From assembly GCF_000421825.1 (NCBI RefSeq), contig NZ_ATXT01000017.1, positions 172,769-236,768 of the forward strand: 64,000 nucleotides of DNA, read 5' to 3'. The notes below the pieces were generated by a model. That model was not told the origin of the DNA. It did not search any database and was given only the letters and a program-made list of their open reading frames with translations. The DNA is from Humibacter albus DSM 18994 (lineage in GTDB: Bacteria; Actinomycetota; Actinomycetes; Actinomycetales; Microbacteriaceae). Positions within the stretch are counted from its first letter, which is position 1; the number at the start of each line of letters is the position of its first letter. Below, one piece after another: positions 1 through 8,364 of this stretch. The position numbers and the translations under genes were made by a program.

Positions 1-297
1 GCACTGCTCCTGAAGCGGGCCGGACTGCGTCCGGAGAAGGCCCTCGTGGCGCGGCGAACGGCGGACGATCAGGCCGGGCTCACGGCGGAACGACGGCGCG
101 CGAACCGTGCCGGCTGGCTCGAGGCGCGCGGCGGAATGGTGGGGAAGCGGGTGCTGCTGGTGGACGACATCCTCACGACCGGATCGACGCTGCTCGAGGC
201 CCGCAGAGCGCTGACCGCCGGCGGTGCCGACGTGGTCGCTGCCGCCGTTCTGGCGCGCACGCCGCGTCGTGTCGAGGGCGCACGGGCGCCCCTCTGA
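1..297 (+). CDS. ComF family phosphoribosyltransferase, C-terminal part
   Basis: The frame is open from the first base, so the gene begins before the window; 98 codons are visible and end at TGA 295-297. The run VLLVDDILTTGST is the PRPP-binding signature of type I phosphoribosyltransferases, and the following Ala-rich helix and short tail are typical of ComF/GntX proteins (amidophosphoribosyltransferase-like, linked to DNA uptake in competent species). The N-terminal zinc-finger part lies outside the window. The comF-hpf-secA order matches Rv3242c-Rv3241c-Rv3240c of M. tuberculosis. Its substrate cannot be deduced. Confidence 0.85.
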   Translation, partial: ALLLKRAGLRPEKALVARRTADDQAGLTAERRRANRAGWLEARGGMVGKRVLLVDDILTTGSTLLEARRALTAGGADVVAAAVLARTPRRVEGARAPL

Positions 298-372
298 AGC
301 GTTGGTCGTGCGACCGAAGTGTTCGGGTGACAGCACTCGGAAGGCTCACCGTCGACACCCGGCATGAGGCTG

Positions 373-401
373 GTGACAATGCCGTCGTACCGGTCTACGG
401 T
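373..401 (+). promoter_or_regulatory. Predicted housekeeping promoter of hpf
   Basis: A -35-like GTGACA (373-378) and a -10-like TACGGT (396-401) are separated by exactly 17 bases. They lie about 70 bases before the hpf start, leaving a short leader that contains the AGGAGG ribosome site at 461-466. The -10 box is only a moderate match, so this is a prediction. Confidence 0.45.
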
Positions 402-471
402 AGGGAAAAAGGTGCCGGAGAAGTCACCTCTTCCGTCGGGTGACAACCGGTATCGGAAGCAGGAGGTTGCC

Positions 472-1173
472 ATGGAAATCAACATCTTCGGACTCGGCGT
501 GGGCATCACCGATCGCTTTCGGGAATATGCGACGGAGAAGGCCGCCAAGATCGCTTCGCTCGCGGAGCGAGCTCTCTCGCTGGAGATCAAGGTCTCCCGC
601 CACAACGAGAAGTCCGGAGGTTCCAGCGGCGACGACCGCGTGGAGTTGACCCTCATCGGGCCCGGGCCCGTGGTGCGGGCCGAGGCGACCGCCGCCGACA
701 AGTACGCGGCGTTCGACCTGGCGATCGGGCGATTGCTCGAACGTGTGCGGCGTGCCAAGGATCGCCGCAAGATTCATCGCGGCCAGCATCGACCGCCCTC
801 GGTGCGCGAGGCGTCAACGGTCGGCCTCGGCCGAGTGGATGTCACGCCCGCCCCGGTCGCGGTGCTCGAACAGGTGCGCACGGGCGCCGTCCCGGTCGTG
901 GCCGACCAGGAGAGCGCCGAGGAGGCCGAGGAATACTGCCCCGTGGTCATCCGCAAGAAGGTGTTCGCCTCTGTGCCGATGAGCGTGGACGATGCGCTCT
1001 ATTACATGGAGCTGGTCGGGCACGACTTCTATCTGTTCATCGACGAGGAGTCGAACCGGCCGTCCGTGGTCTACCGGCGCAAGGGCTGGGACTACGGGGT
1101 GATCGCTCTCGATGAGAACGCAGAAGAGCTGCAGGAGGTGGCGACGGCCTCGCGCAAGCTCGGCCGCGGCTGA
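472..1173 (+). CDS. hpf: Long-form ribosome hibernation-promoting factor (HPF/RaiA)
   Basis: A 233-residue protein whose length and layout fit the long HPF that dimerises 70S ribosomes into inactive 100S particles in stationary phase. Residues about 1-105 form the ribosome-binding domain (start MEINIFGLGVGITD). A variable linker follows. From about residue 160 the C-terminal dimerisation domain is clear (VIRKKVFASVPMSVDDALY, then YRRKGWDYGVIAL). ATG 472 is chosen because AGGAGG at 461-466 sits 5 bases upstream; an upstream in-frame start would add residues unlike the family. It lies between comF and secA, as in mycobacteria. Confidence 0.95.
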   Translation: MEINIFGLGVGITDRFREYATEKAAKIASLAERALSLEIKVSRHNEKSGGSSGDDRVELTLIGPGPVVRAEATAADKYAAFDLAIGRLLERVRRAKDRRKIHRGQHRPPSVREASTVGLGRVDVTPAPVAVLEQVRTGAVPVVADQESAEEAEEYCPVVIRKKVFASVPMSVDDALYYMELVGHDFYLFIDEESNRPSVVYRRKGWDYGVIALDENAEELQEVATASRKLGRG

Positions 1174-1226
1174 GCGGCGACGTCTGCCGGCCCGCTGATC
1201 GCCCGGCCGGCCGGCGGAGGGACGTC

Positions 1227-1260
1227 CGGCGCCGGGAGCACATCGTCGCTCCCGGCGCCG
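1227..1260 (+). terminator. Hairpin terminator candidate after hpf
   Basis: A perfect 13-bp GC-rich stem (1227-1239 with 1248-1260) closes an 8-base loop and is followed by TTGTG. It lies 54 bases past the hpf stop and before the secA leader, so it probably separates the two transcripts. There is no true T tract, which is common for actinobacterial terminators. Confidence 0.6.
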
Positions 1261-1370
1261 TTGTGCTCGCCCAGGGCACGCACAGCCGGTGTCCGGTGAT
1301 CGTCAGGTCACAGCCCGGTAACATGGGAGCCGTCGTCGATCCCGAGAGGCGACCCGTCCGTCCGGACGAC

Positions 1371-1388
1371 GGATGCCTGCGGGCATCC
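1371..1388. promoter_or_regulatory. GGATGCC/GGCATCC hairpin in the secA leader
   Basis: GGATGCC (1371-1377) and its inverse GGCATCC (1382-1388) form a 7-bp stem with a 4-base loop, 25 bases before the secA GTG. A -10-like TAACAT lies upstream at 1319-1324. The hairpin would be in the 5' untranslated RNA. A role in secA control is inference, and the heptamer is itself abundant throughout the window. Confidence 0.35.
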
Positions 1389-1413
1389 CCCACGAAACAC
1401 TTGGAGTGCATCA

Positions 1414-4227
1414 GTGGCCTCAGTTCTCGAAAGGGTGTTGCGTGTCGGCGAGGGCCGCACGCTCCGGCGGCTCGAGGCGTATGCCCGTGCCGTGAACGCG
1501 CTCGAGGAAGACTTCCAATCCCTCACCGACGAGGAGTTGCGCAACGAGACCGCAGAGCTGCGGGAGCGTTACAGCAACGGCGAGTCTCTCGACGATCTCC
1601 TGCCGGAGGCATTCGCCGCCGTGCGCGAGGCATCCGTCCGCACGCTCGGCATGCGTCATTTCGACGTGCAGATCATGGGCGGCGCCGCTCTGCACCTCGG
1701 CAACATCGCCGAGATGAAGACCGGTGAGGGAAAGACGCTCGTGGCCACGACCGCGGCCTACCTGAACGCGATCGCCAGCCGCGGGGTGCACATCATCACC
1801 ACCAACGACTACCTCGCCAGCTACCAGGGCGAGCTGATGGGCCGCGTCTTCCGCGCGCTCGGCATGACGACCGGCGTGATCCTCGCCGGCCAGACGCCCG
1901 ACGAACGACGTGAGCAGTACCTCGCCGACATCACCTATGGCACCAACAACGAGTTCGGGTTCGACTACCTGCGCGACAACATGGCGTGGCAGGCGTCCGA
2001 CATGGTGCAGCGCGGGCACTTCTTCGCGATCGTCGACGAGGTGGACTCGATCCTCATCGACGAAGCGCGCACTCCGCTGATCATCTCGGGACCCTCCAGC
2101 GGCGAGGCGAACCGCTGGTTCACCGAGTTCGCCCGCCTTGCGACGCGGCTCGTGGCGGAGGTCGACTTCGAGGTCGACGAGAAGAAGCGCACGGTGGGCG
2201 TGCTCGAACCGGGCATCGAGAAGGTCGAGGACTACCTCGGCATCGACAACCTCTACGAGTCGGCGAACACGCCGCTCATCTCGTTCCTGAACAATGCGAT
2301 CAAGGCGAACGCTCTGTTCAAGCGCGACAAGGACTACGTCGTGATGAACGACGAGGTGCTCATCGTCGACGAGCACACCGGTCGCATCCTGATGGGCCGT
2401 CGGTACAACGAGGGCATCCACCAGGCCATCGAGGCCAAGGAGGGTGTGCCGGTCAAGGCCGAGAACCAGACCCTCGCCACGGTCACGTTGCAGAACTACT
2501 TCCGCCTCTACAAGAAGCTCTCGGGCATGACGGGTACGGCCGAGACCGAAGCCGCCGAGTTCATGTCGACGTACAAGATCGGCGTGGTGCCGATCCCCAC
2601 GAACAAGCCGATGATCCGCAAGGACATGCCGGACCTCGTCTACAAGAACGAGGAGGCCAAGTTCGCCCAGGTGGCCCAAGACATCCAGGAGCGCAACAAG
2701 AAGGGCCAGCCCGTGCTCGTCGGCACGACGAGCGTGGAGAAGAGCGAGTATCTGTCGCGACTGCTCGCCAAGAAGGGCGTGCGGCACGAGGTGCTGAACG
2801 CGAAGAACCACGCGCGTGAGGCGGCGATCGTCGCGCAGGCGGGCCGTCTGGGCGCCGTCACCGTGGCCACGAACATGGCCGGTCGCGGTACCGACATCAT
2901 GCTCGGTGGCAACGCGGAGTTCTTGGCCGTCGCCGAGATGAACGCGCGCGGCCTCAACCCGGTCGAGACCCCGGAAGAGTACGAGGCCGAGTGGGATGGC
3001 GTCTACGAGAACGTGAAGACGAAGGTCGACGAGGAGGCCAAGAAGGTCATCGACGTCGGCGGCCTCTACGTGCTCGGCACCGAGCGGCACGAGTCGCGCC
3101 GCATCGACAACCAGTTGCGTGGACGTTCCGGCCGCCAGGGAGACCCGGGCGAGAGCCGGTTCTACCTCTCGCTGACGGATGACCTGATGCGTCTGTTCAA
3201 CGCGGGCGCGGCCGAGAGCCTGATGGGGCGCAGCAACGTTCCCGACGACCTGGCGATCGAGTCGAAGGTGGTGAGCCGCGCCATCCGTTCGGCTCAGTCG
3301 CAGGTCGAGGCGCGCAACGCCGAGATCCGCAAGAACGTGCTCAAGTACGACGACGTTCTCAACCGCCAGCGCGAGGCGATCTACGACGACCGCCGGCGCA
3401 TCCTGGAGGGCGACGACCTGCACGAGCGCGTGCAGAAGTTCCTCGACGACGTCGTCTCCGAGGTCATCGACCAGCACACGGCCGAGACCAACCCCGATGA
3501 CTGGGACTTCGACGCACTCTGGTCCGACCTGAAGGTGCTGTACCCGGTCGACATCACCATCGACGAGGTCATCGCCGAGGTGGGGAACAAGGGGCGGGTC
3601 AACCGCGAGTACATCAAGCGCGAGGTGCTCTCCGACGCCAAGCTCGCCTACGAGCGTCGTGAGGAACAGCTCGGAACGCCGGCCATGCGCGAGCTGGAGC
3701 GTCGCGTCGTGCTCTCGGTCATCGATCGCCGCTGGCGCGATCACCTCTACGAGATGGACTATCTGAAGGACGGCATCGGCCTGCGTGCGATGGCGCAGCG
3801 CGACCCGCTCGTCGAGTACCAGCGCGAGGGTTACTCGATGTACCAGCAGATGATGGGCGCCATTCGCGAGGAGTCCGTCGGGTTCCTGTTCAACCTCGAG
3901 GTCGAGGTGACCCAGGCGGCCGGCGAGATCACCGAGGTCGAGGCGAAGGGGCTCGCGCCCGCCGCGGACGAGCAGCAGAGGCTCAGCTACTCCGCCCCGA
4001 GCGACGACGGCAGCGTCGAGGTGCGCAACCAGCGCGGGCAGGTCGAGCGCGCGGCGACGGAGCGCGCAGAGCGTGCGCGCCGTCGTCAGCTTGCGGCACA
4101 GGAAGACGAGCAGGCCGCGCGAGAGCAGCAGACGGCCTCACGCGGCGCTTTCGGTCAGCGATCGGATGACGGCGCTGAGCCGATGAATCGTGCCGAGCGG
4201 CGTGCTCAGGAGCGCCGCCGCCGCTGA
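1414..4227 (+). CDS. secA: Preprotein translocase subunit SecA (SecA1-type ATPase)
   Basis: A 937-residue motor ATPase that drives secretory proteins through SecYEG. Visible motifs include Walker A MKTGEGKT (about residue 102), the DEAD-family [13 protein letters not shown] (about 204), [14 protein letters not shown] (about 489) and [14 protein letters not shown] (about 569), followed by the helical wing/scaffold region. The tail from about 860 is rich in Gln, Arg and Glu and lacks the C-terminal zinc-binding cysteines found in proteobacteria, as is normal for actinobacterial SecA1. GTG 1414 is preceded by TTGGAG at 1401-1406. It is the housekeeping copy by length and synteny. Confidence 0.98.
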   Translation: MASVLERVLRVGEGRTLRRLEAYARAVNALEEDFQSLTDEELRNETAELRERYSNGESLDDLLPEAFAAVREASVRTLGMRHFDVQIMGGAALHLGNIAEMKTGEGKTLVATTAAYLNAIASRGVHIITTNDYLASYQGELMGRVFRALGMTTGVILAGQTPDERREQYLADITYGTNNEFGFDYLRDNMAWQASDMVQRGHFFAIVDEVDSILIDEARTPLIISGPSSGEANRWFTEFARLATRLVAEVDFEVDEKKRTVGVLEPGIEKVEDYLGIDNLYESANTPLISFLNNAIKANALFKRDKDYVVMNDEVLIVDEHTGRILMGRRYNEGIHQAIEAKEGVPVKAENQTLATVTLQNYFRLYKKLSGMTGTAETEAAEFMSTYKIGVVPIPTNKPMIRKDMPDLVYKNEEAKFAQVAQDIQERNKKGQPVLVGTTSVEKSEYLSRLLAKKGVRHEVLNAKNHAREAAIVAQAGRLGAVTVATNMAGRGTDIMLGGNAEFLAVAEMNARGLNPVETPEEYEAEWDGVYENVKTKVDEEAKKVIDVGGLYVLGTERHESRRIDNQLRGRSGRQGDPGESRFYLSLTDDLMRLFNAGAAESLMGRSNVPDDLAIESKVVSRAIRSAQSQVEARNAEIRKNVLKYDDVLNRQREAIYDDRRRILEGDDLHERVQKFLDDVVSEVIDQHTAETNPDDWDFDALWSDLKVLYPVDITIDEVIAEVGNKGRVNREYIKREVLSDAKLAYERREEQLGTPAMRELERRVVLSVIDRRWRDHLYEMDYLKDGIGLRAMAQRDPLVEYQREGYSMYQQMMGAIREESVGFLFNLEVEVTQAAGEITEVEAKGLAPAADEQQRLSYSAPSDDGSVEVRNQRGQVERAATERAERARRRQLAAQEDEQAAREQQTASRGAFGQRSDDGAEPMNRAERRAQERRRR

Positions 4228-4237
4228 GAGGGTCGGA

Positions 4238-4717
4238 TCAGAGCACGCTGATGGCGGATGCCCGCCAGCGCCGGTCGAATCCCTCCAGCCGGATCGCCAC
4301 CGCGCGCACCCTCGCCGGATTCCGCACGATGACGGTCGCTTCGATCACGCCGTCGCGCGGCTCGCTGACATGCGTGCTCAGCACGCTGAGCGCGGGTCTG
4401 GCGGCCGCGACGCCCTTCACTCGTCTCGCTCGCTCCGCCAACACCGTGCGGTGAAGAAGCGACGTGAAGACGTCATCGGTCACCCAGCGGGTCAGCTGCT
4501 CGACGTCTCGTGCGCCCGCCAGCACCTCGAGGATGCACCGAGCCAGGTTCGTGAGGAGAGGTTCCGGATCCGGCAGCTCCACCCGGCGCGCGGGCTGTGC
4601 CATGAAGAAGTCGTCGCCGTCGGCGTAGACCGCCGGAGCACGAGCATCTTCACGCACGGATCCGCCCCGTTCGGGCAGCGGTTCCTGAGGTGAAAGCGAC
4701 GACGACAGCTGACTCAT
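4238..4717 (-). CDS. Rv3235-family hypothetical protein
   Basis: A 159-residue protein of a family found beside secA in many actinobacteria (Rv3235 in M. tuberculosis). Its conserved part starts after an acidic, disordered first 45 residues and includes LTNLARCILEVLAGAR, a Trp-containing helix and a basic C-terminal strand region (RAVAIRLEGFDRRW). No catalytic motif or membrane segment is visible and the function is unknown. ATG 4717 is preferred over an upstream start at 4792 because an AGGGAG ribosome site lies just before it. It converges with secA, with only 10 bases between the stops. Confidence 0.75.
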   Translation of the reverse strand: MSQLSSSLSPQEPLPERGGSVREDARAPAVYADGDDFFMAQPARRVELPDPEPLLTNLARCILEVLAGARDVEQLTRWVTDDVFTSLLHRTVLAERARRVKGVAAARPALSVLSTHVSEPRDGVIEATVIVRNPARVRAVAIRLEGFDRRWRASAISVL

Positions 4718-4884
4718 CGGCTGGCTCCCTGCGGTCGGGTGCGGGGGAAGGCGAGACGCATGCCCCACCTTTGGGGGTGTTTGGCATGTCACTCAACCAG
4801 CGGTCAGACAGGAGAGTCCACGGCGTTCCTGCCCTGTTGACAACCCCCGGGGTCTGCGGCCCCAAGCCGGTATTCTGGCCGGTC

Positions 4885-5655
4885 ATGCGCTGGGACAACC
4901 TCTTCGACGATCTGGAGAGCCAACTCGAGCACGAGCTGGGCGTCGAGGAGCTCGAGCTCCGCGTCGAAGAGGAGCGGCTGCGGCTCGGCAGACTCACGTT
5001 GCGCTCCCGGCTGCGCGCGGCATCCGGTGCCGACGATCGCGGGCCCGCGTCAGCAGCGCGCCGACCCGCCGGCGAGGTCCGTCTCTGGCTCGTGGACGGC
5101 AGCGTCGTCTCGGTGCGGCCGACGACGTTCGGGCGCGACTGGCTGTCGGGCGAGCTCGTCGGCGCTGCGACGGCCACGAACGCCCAGGCACGCGCGAGCG
5201 GTGCGATGGACGGGAGCCGCGCGATGGACGATACGGCCCGCGCGATGGACGCAGGCGCCGCGATGCGCGCGAGTGTCAGGGGCGGGGCATCCACCGGCCT
5301 TGTGCGAGTGCGGGCGCTCGTGCCGCTGCACGCCATCGCCTCGGTGGCGCTCGACGAGGAGGCGCTTGCCGACAGCCTCGACGGCGAGGCGGAGCAGGAT
5401 GCCGCACCCGGCCAGCCTTCCGCGCCGCGCCTGATCGATCGCCTCGGTTTCGCATTCGCACTGCGCGACCTGGCGCGACGCCGCGCCGCGGTTACGGTGA
5501 CGACGGCGCTGGGCGTGCTGCACGGCACCATCGACCGCGTCGCGAAGGATCACTTCGATCTCGCGCTGCACGAGCCCGGTGTGCCGCGCCGGGACAGCAA
5601 CGTGCGAGGAATAAGGCTCGTCCCGATGTCGGCCGTCGTTCTGGTGCGTGCGTGA
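4885..5655 (+). CDS. Conserved actinobacterial protein of unknown function
   Basis: A 256-residue soluble protein that I do not recognise beyond a Microbacteriaceae-type hypothetical. The first 40 residues form an acidic amphipathic helix. The middle carries an Ala/Met-rich insert with several AMD motifs (about 108-135), and the C-terminal half looks like beta strands separated by helices (FAFALRDLARRRAAV). ATG 4885 is chosen because TATTCT at 4871-4876 is a good -10 box 8 bases upstream and there is no ribosome site, which suggests a leaderless start. It is divergent from the Rv3235-like gene. Confidence 0.65.
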   Translation: MRWDNLFDDLESQLEHELGVEELELRVEEERLRLGRLTLRSRLRAASGADDRGPASAARRPAGEVRLWLVDGSVVSVRPTTFGRDWLSGELVGAATATNAQARASGAMDGSRAMDDTARAMDAGAAMRASVRGGASTGLVRVRALVPLHAIASVALDEEALADSLDGEAEQDAAPGQPSAPRLIDRLGFAFALRDLARRRAAVTVTTALGVLHGTIDRVAKDHFDLALHEPGVPRRDSNVRGIRLVPMSAVVLVRA

Positions 5656-5679
5656 CGAGCGATCCTGGCGCGCTGGAAT

Positions 5680-5745
5680 CCTGAGCGGTGAAGCTGACCC
5701 TGAGCGGTGATGCGATCCTGAGCGCGATCTGACCCTGAGCGGTGA
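5680..5745 (+). repeat. Four irregular copies of CCTGAGCGGTGA
   Basis: CCTGAGCG followed by GTGA or CGA recurs at 5680, 5699, 5718 and 5734, just after the stop at 5655. The copies are unevenly spaced (19, 19 and 16 bases). They lie between two convergent genes and form no clear hairpin. It resembles the other short repeat arrays near gene ends in this window. Confidence 0.6.
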
Positions 5746-5768
5746 TCTGGCGGGGATCGAGCGGCGCT

Positions 5769-6062
5769 CTACCGGCCGTCTTCCGGCCACACGATGCGAC
5801 CACCGGACAGCTCCGGGATCGCCGCCAGATCCGACTGCTCCCACAAGGCGCGACGCCGCGTCTCCTCGTACATGGCCGCGATGTAGGCCTCGAGCTCGAC
5901 GCGTTCGATGCGCCAGGCTCCGGGGCGGCCGACGCGGATCGCGGGAAGCTCGCCCGTCTCAATCAGGCCGACGACCTCGGAAGGCGCGACATTGAGCACT
6001 TCGGCGGCATCTGCCACCGTCAGGAAGCGCGTCACATCGTCCGGGCGGTCGGCGGCGGTCAT
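5769..6062 (-). CDS. Small MerR/excisionase-like HTH DNA-binding protein
   Basis: A 97-residue protein with a BldC/excisionase-type winged helix. The region FLTVADAAEVLNVAPSEV (about 13-30) is the recognition helix-turn-helix, followed by GLIETGELPAIRVGRPGAWRI, the typical second half that reads a strand and a wing. The tail is acidic and aromatic. ATG 6062 has GGAG 5 bases upstream; longer starts would add an improbable Arg/Cys-rich leader. It is divergent from the SAF/CpaE-like pair and could regulate it (inference). No phage genes are nearby, so it is more likely a chromosomal regulator than an excisionase. Confidence 0.75.
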   Translation of the reverse strand: MTAADRPDDVTRFLTVADAAEVLNVAPSEVVGLIETGELPAIRVGRPGAWRIERVELEAYIAAMYEETRRRALWEQSDLAAIPELSGGRIVWPEDGR

Positions 6063-6247
6063 GTCTCCGATTATGGCGGCACACCCGGGGGACAACCCGA
6101 GCATGTGGATAACTTTCCCACGACTTGCCCAGGATCGGCACCATGGGAGATCACGGCAGGTGCGCAGCAGACCCCGCAGCGCACGACAGCGCCGCACGAC
6201 AGCGCAACATGACGGCAACGTCGCAGCACGAGGAGGAGCGATCGCGG

Positions 6248-6958
6248 ATGGCACAGTCGACGGATCAGAGGGCGCGAAGATTCTGGATCGATCCGAGATT
6301 CGTTCTCGGCGTCGCGCTCGTCGTGGCGTCGGTCGTCGGAGTCAGCGCGCTCCTGGCGGTGCAGAACCGGAGCGTTCGGGTCTACGCGGCCCGCAGCACT
6401 CTCGTCGCCGGCGACCTCGTGCGAGCGGCCGACCTGCAACTCGTCAGCGTGCGCGTGCCCGCAACGTCCCACTACCTGGGCGAAGGCGCTCTCCCCGACG
6501 ACGCGATCGTGGTGCGATCCGTGCCGAAGGGCGATCTGATCCCGCAGGCCGCTGTGACGGGGCAGACCGACGCGAATCTGACGAGTATCGTCGTCGCCTC
6601 CTCCGGACCGGTCGCCGGAGCGGTGGTGCCGGGGACGATGGCGGACGTCTGGTCGGCCGATGCCGCGGACGACGAGGACTACGTGCCCCCGGTGGTGCTG
6701 GTCTCCGGCGCCGTGGTCGTCTCGGTGGCCGACGACGACTCCCTCGTGGCGGGCCGAGGATCGGTCTCCGTCGAACTGCGCGTACCCGCCGGACGCGTGG
6801 CATCCGTGCTGCAAGCGATGGCGGACGGCCGGTCGTTGTCGGTCGTCCCCTCCAGCGCCCGAGGCGACGAACCCTCCGACACGGACGGGCCCACGCCGAC
6901 CCGCACCCCGACGCCCACCGCGCCGGCGAGTGAGCGACCGAAGGGGAGCCGCGGATGA
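6248..6958 (+). CDS. SAF-domain membrane protein (CpaB/RcpC-like)
   Basis: A 236-residue protein with a short cytoplasmic N terminus, one transmembrane helix (about 18-40), and a SAF domain (about 48-110, with AARSTLVAGDLVRAADL and AIVVRSVPKGDLI). The Thr/Pro-rich tail (TPTRTPTPTAP) may span the wall. SAF domains of this layout occur in CpaB of Flp/Tad pili, but no other pilus genes are present here. ATG 6248 is supported by AGGAGGAG at 6231-6238. The stop overlaps the next start (ATGA), so the two are translationally coupled. Confidence 0.75.
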   Translation: MAQSTDQRARRFWIDPRFVLGVALVVASVVGVSALLAVQNRSVRVYAARSTLVAGDLVRAADLQLVSVRVPATSHYLGEGALPDDAIVVRSVPKGDLIPQAAVTGQTDANLTSIVVASSGPVAGAVVPGTMADVWSADAADDEDYVPPVVLVSGAVVVSVADDDSLVAGRGSVSVELRVPAGRVASVLQAMADGRSLSVVPSSARGDEPSDTDGPTPTRTPTPTAPASERPKGSRG

Positions 6959-8202
6959 CCGTGCTCGGCCTGTGCCTCGATCGACGGTCTCAGGAGCGGT
7001 TCGTCGCCGAAGCCGCCGCGTCGGGCTACCTCGTCGGAGCCCGCGTCGCCACCGGCCGCGAGTTCCTCGCCGCCATGGACGCCGCACAGCTCGACGTCGC
7101 CGTCGTCTCGGCGAGCCGCGGTCGCCTGTCTGCCGACCTGGTGGCCGCCTGCGATCGCGGGGGAATCCGACTGGTCGTGCTCGCCGCGGGCGAGAGCGAA
7201 CGCCGGCACGCGCTCGCACTCGGGGTCTACGACGCTCTGGATGCCGCCAGCGACTGGGCGAGGATCGAGCCGTCCCTGCGCGGCGTGCGCGCCGTCCCCT
7301 CCCGGACCGGCGGTCCCATCGGAGCCGAGGAGCCGTCCCGCGTGATCGCCGTGTGGGGACCGGCGGGAGCGCCGGGACGCACGACGACGGCGATCACCAT
7401 CGCCGCCGAACTCGCCGCGCTCGGGCACAGTGTCGTGCTCGCGGACGCCGACCCGTACGGCGGCGCGAGCGCACCGGCACTCGGCCTGCTCGACGAGGCG
7501 CCGGGATTCGCGGCGGCGTGCCGGCTGACGGCATCCGGCTCGCTGACTCACGACGAGCTCGTTCGCGTCGCGCAGCGCTATGCGAGCCCACGCGGAGCGT
7601 TCTGGGTGCTGACCGGCATCGGGCGTGCGGCCCGCTGGCCCGAGCTGACCGCCGACCGGGTCGAGGGCGTGCTCGCGCAGTGCCGCACCTGGGCCGAGTA
7701 CACGGTGGTCGATGTCGGGTTCAGCCTCGAGACGGACGAGGAGATCACGAGCGACCTCTTCGCGCCGCGCCGCAACGCCGCGACGTTGACCGCGCTGCGC
7801 TCGGCGGATGACGTGATCGCGGTCGGCCTGGCCGACCCGGTGGGGCTGTCGCGGCTGTTGCGGGCCTACGGCGACCTCGTGGAGGCGGCGCCCGAGGCCA
7901 GACAACACGTGATCGTGAACCGGGTGCGAGCATCCGCCGTCGGTGCCGACCCGTTCGGCCAGGTGGCGTCGACCCTGCAGAGGTTCGCCGGGGTGCAGGC
8001 GGCCGCCATGGTGCCCGACGATCCCGCCGGGTTCGATCTCGCCGTGCTGACCGGCAGAACCGTGCGGGATGCCGCACCGAAGTCGCCCGCGCGCGCTGCC
8101 GTGCGCCGTTTCGTGGAGCGCGAACTGGCGCCCATCGTTCCCACCGAGCACGGCCGGCGTCGGCACGCGGCGCGGCCGCGCCCGGTGAGCGAGCCCGCGT
8201 GA
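6955..8202 (+). CDS. CpaE-like MinD/ParA-family ATPase with altered P-loop
   Basis: A 415-residue protein. Residues 1-110 resemble a degenerate receiver-like domain, and residues 128-390 form a SIMIBI-class ATPase fold as in CpaE. The P-loop reads GPAGAPGRTTT (135-145), with Arg at 142 where the family has the nucleotide-binding Lys, and without the usual KGG signature; DADPYGG (about 172) is the next motif. It may bind nucleotide weakly or act structurally. It overlaps the SAF gene by 4 bases (ATGA). The pair may be a membrane anchor and a cytoplasmic positioning factor, but the biological system is unknown. Confidence 0.7.
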   Translation: MTVLGLCLDRRSQERFVAEAAASGYLVGARVATGREFLAAMDAAQLDVAVVSASRGRLSADLVAACDRGGIRLVVLAAGESERRHALALGVYDALDAASDWARIEPSLRGVRAVPSRTGGPIGAEEPSRVIAVWGPAGAPGRTTTAITIAAELAALGHSVVLADADPYGGASAPALGLLDEAPGFAAACRLTASGSLTHDELVRVAQRYASPRGAFWVLTGIGRAARWPELTADRVEGVLAQCRTWAEYTVVDVGFSLETDEEITSDLFAPRRNAATLTALRSADDVIAVGLADPVGLSRLLRAYGDLVEAAPEARQHVIVNRVRASAVGADPFGQVASTLQRFAGVQAAAMVPDDPAGFDLAVLTGRTVRDAAPKSPARAAVRRFVERELAPIVPTEHGRRRHAARPRPVSEPA

Positions 8203-8352
8203 CCGAGGTGCGCTCACGGCACCACGGCGCGTCGCGCACGAGGCCGGTCACGCGCTGGGCCGGTCTCGCGTGCGAACCACCGATACGGAGCTGACCTGAG
8301 CGCGGGCTCCGCTTGGCGCTCGCCGGTGCACGGAGCAGTGGCGGCGCGCTCT

Positions 8353-8358
8353 TAGACT
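8353..8358 (+). promoter_or_regulatory. -10 box (TAGACT) for leaderless pdtaS transcript
   Basis: TAGACT lies 6 bases before the ATG at 8365 and no ribosome site is present, so the transcript probably starts at or next to the start codon. No convincing -35 hexamer is visible. Confidence 0.45.
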
Positions 8359-8364
8359 GAAGCG

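Noticed and set aside
1420..3744. Long antisense frame inside secA (774 codons)
   Set aside because: It is the opposite strand of a certain gene, with composition imposed by codon bias and no recognisable domain. Similar long frames opposite kgd (20020-22740), pepN and metY were rejected for the same reason.
5769..6062. Phage excisionase
   Set aside because: No integrase, attachment site or phage gene is near; a chromosomal small HTH regulator is more likely.
6248..8202. Flp/Tad pilus locus
   Set aside because: Only SAF and CpaE-like genes occur; ATPase cpaF, tadB/C and pilin genes are missing.
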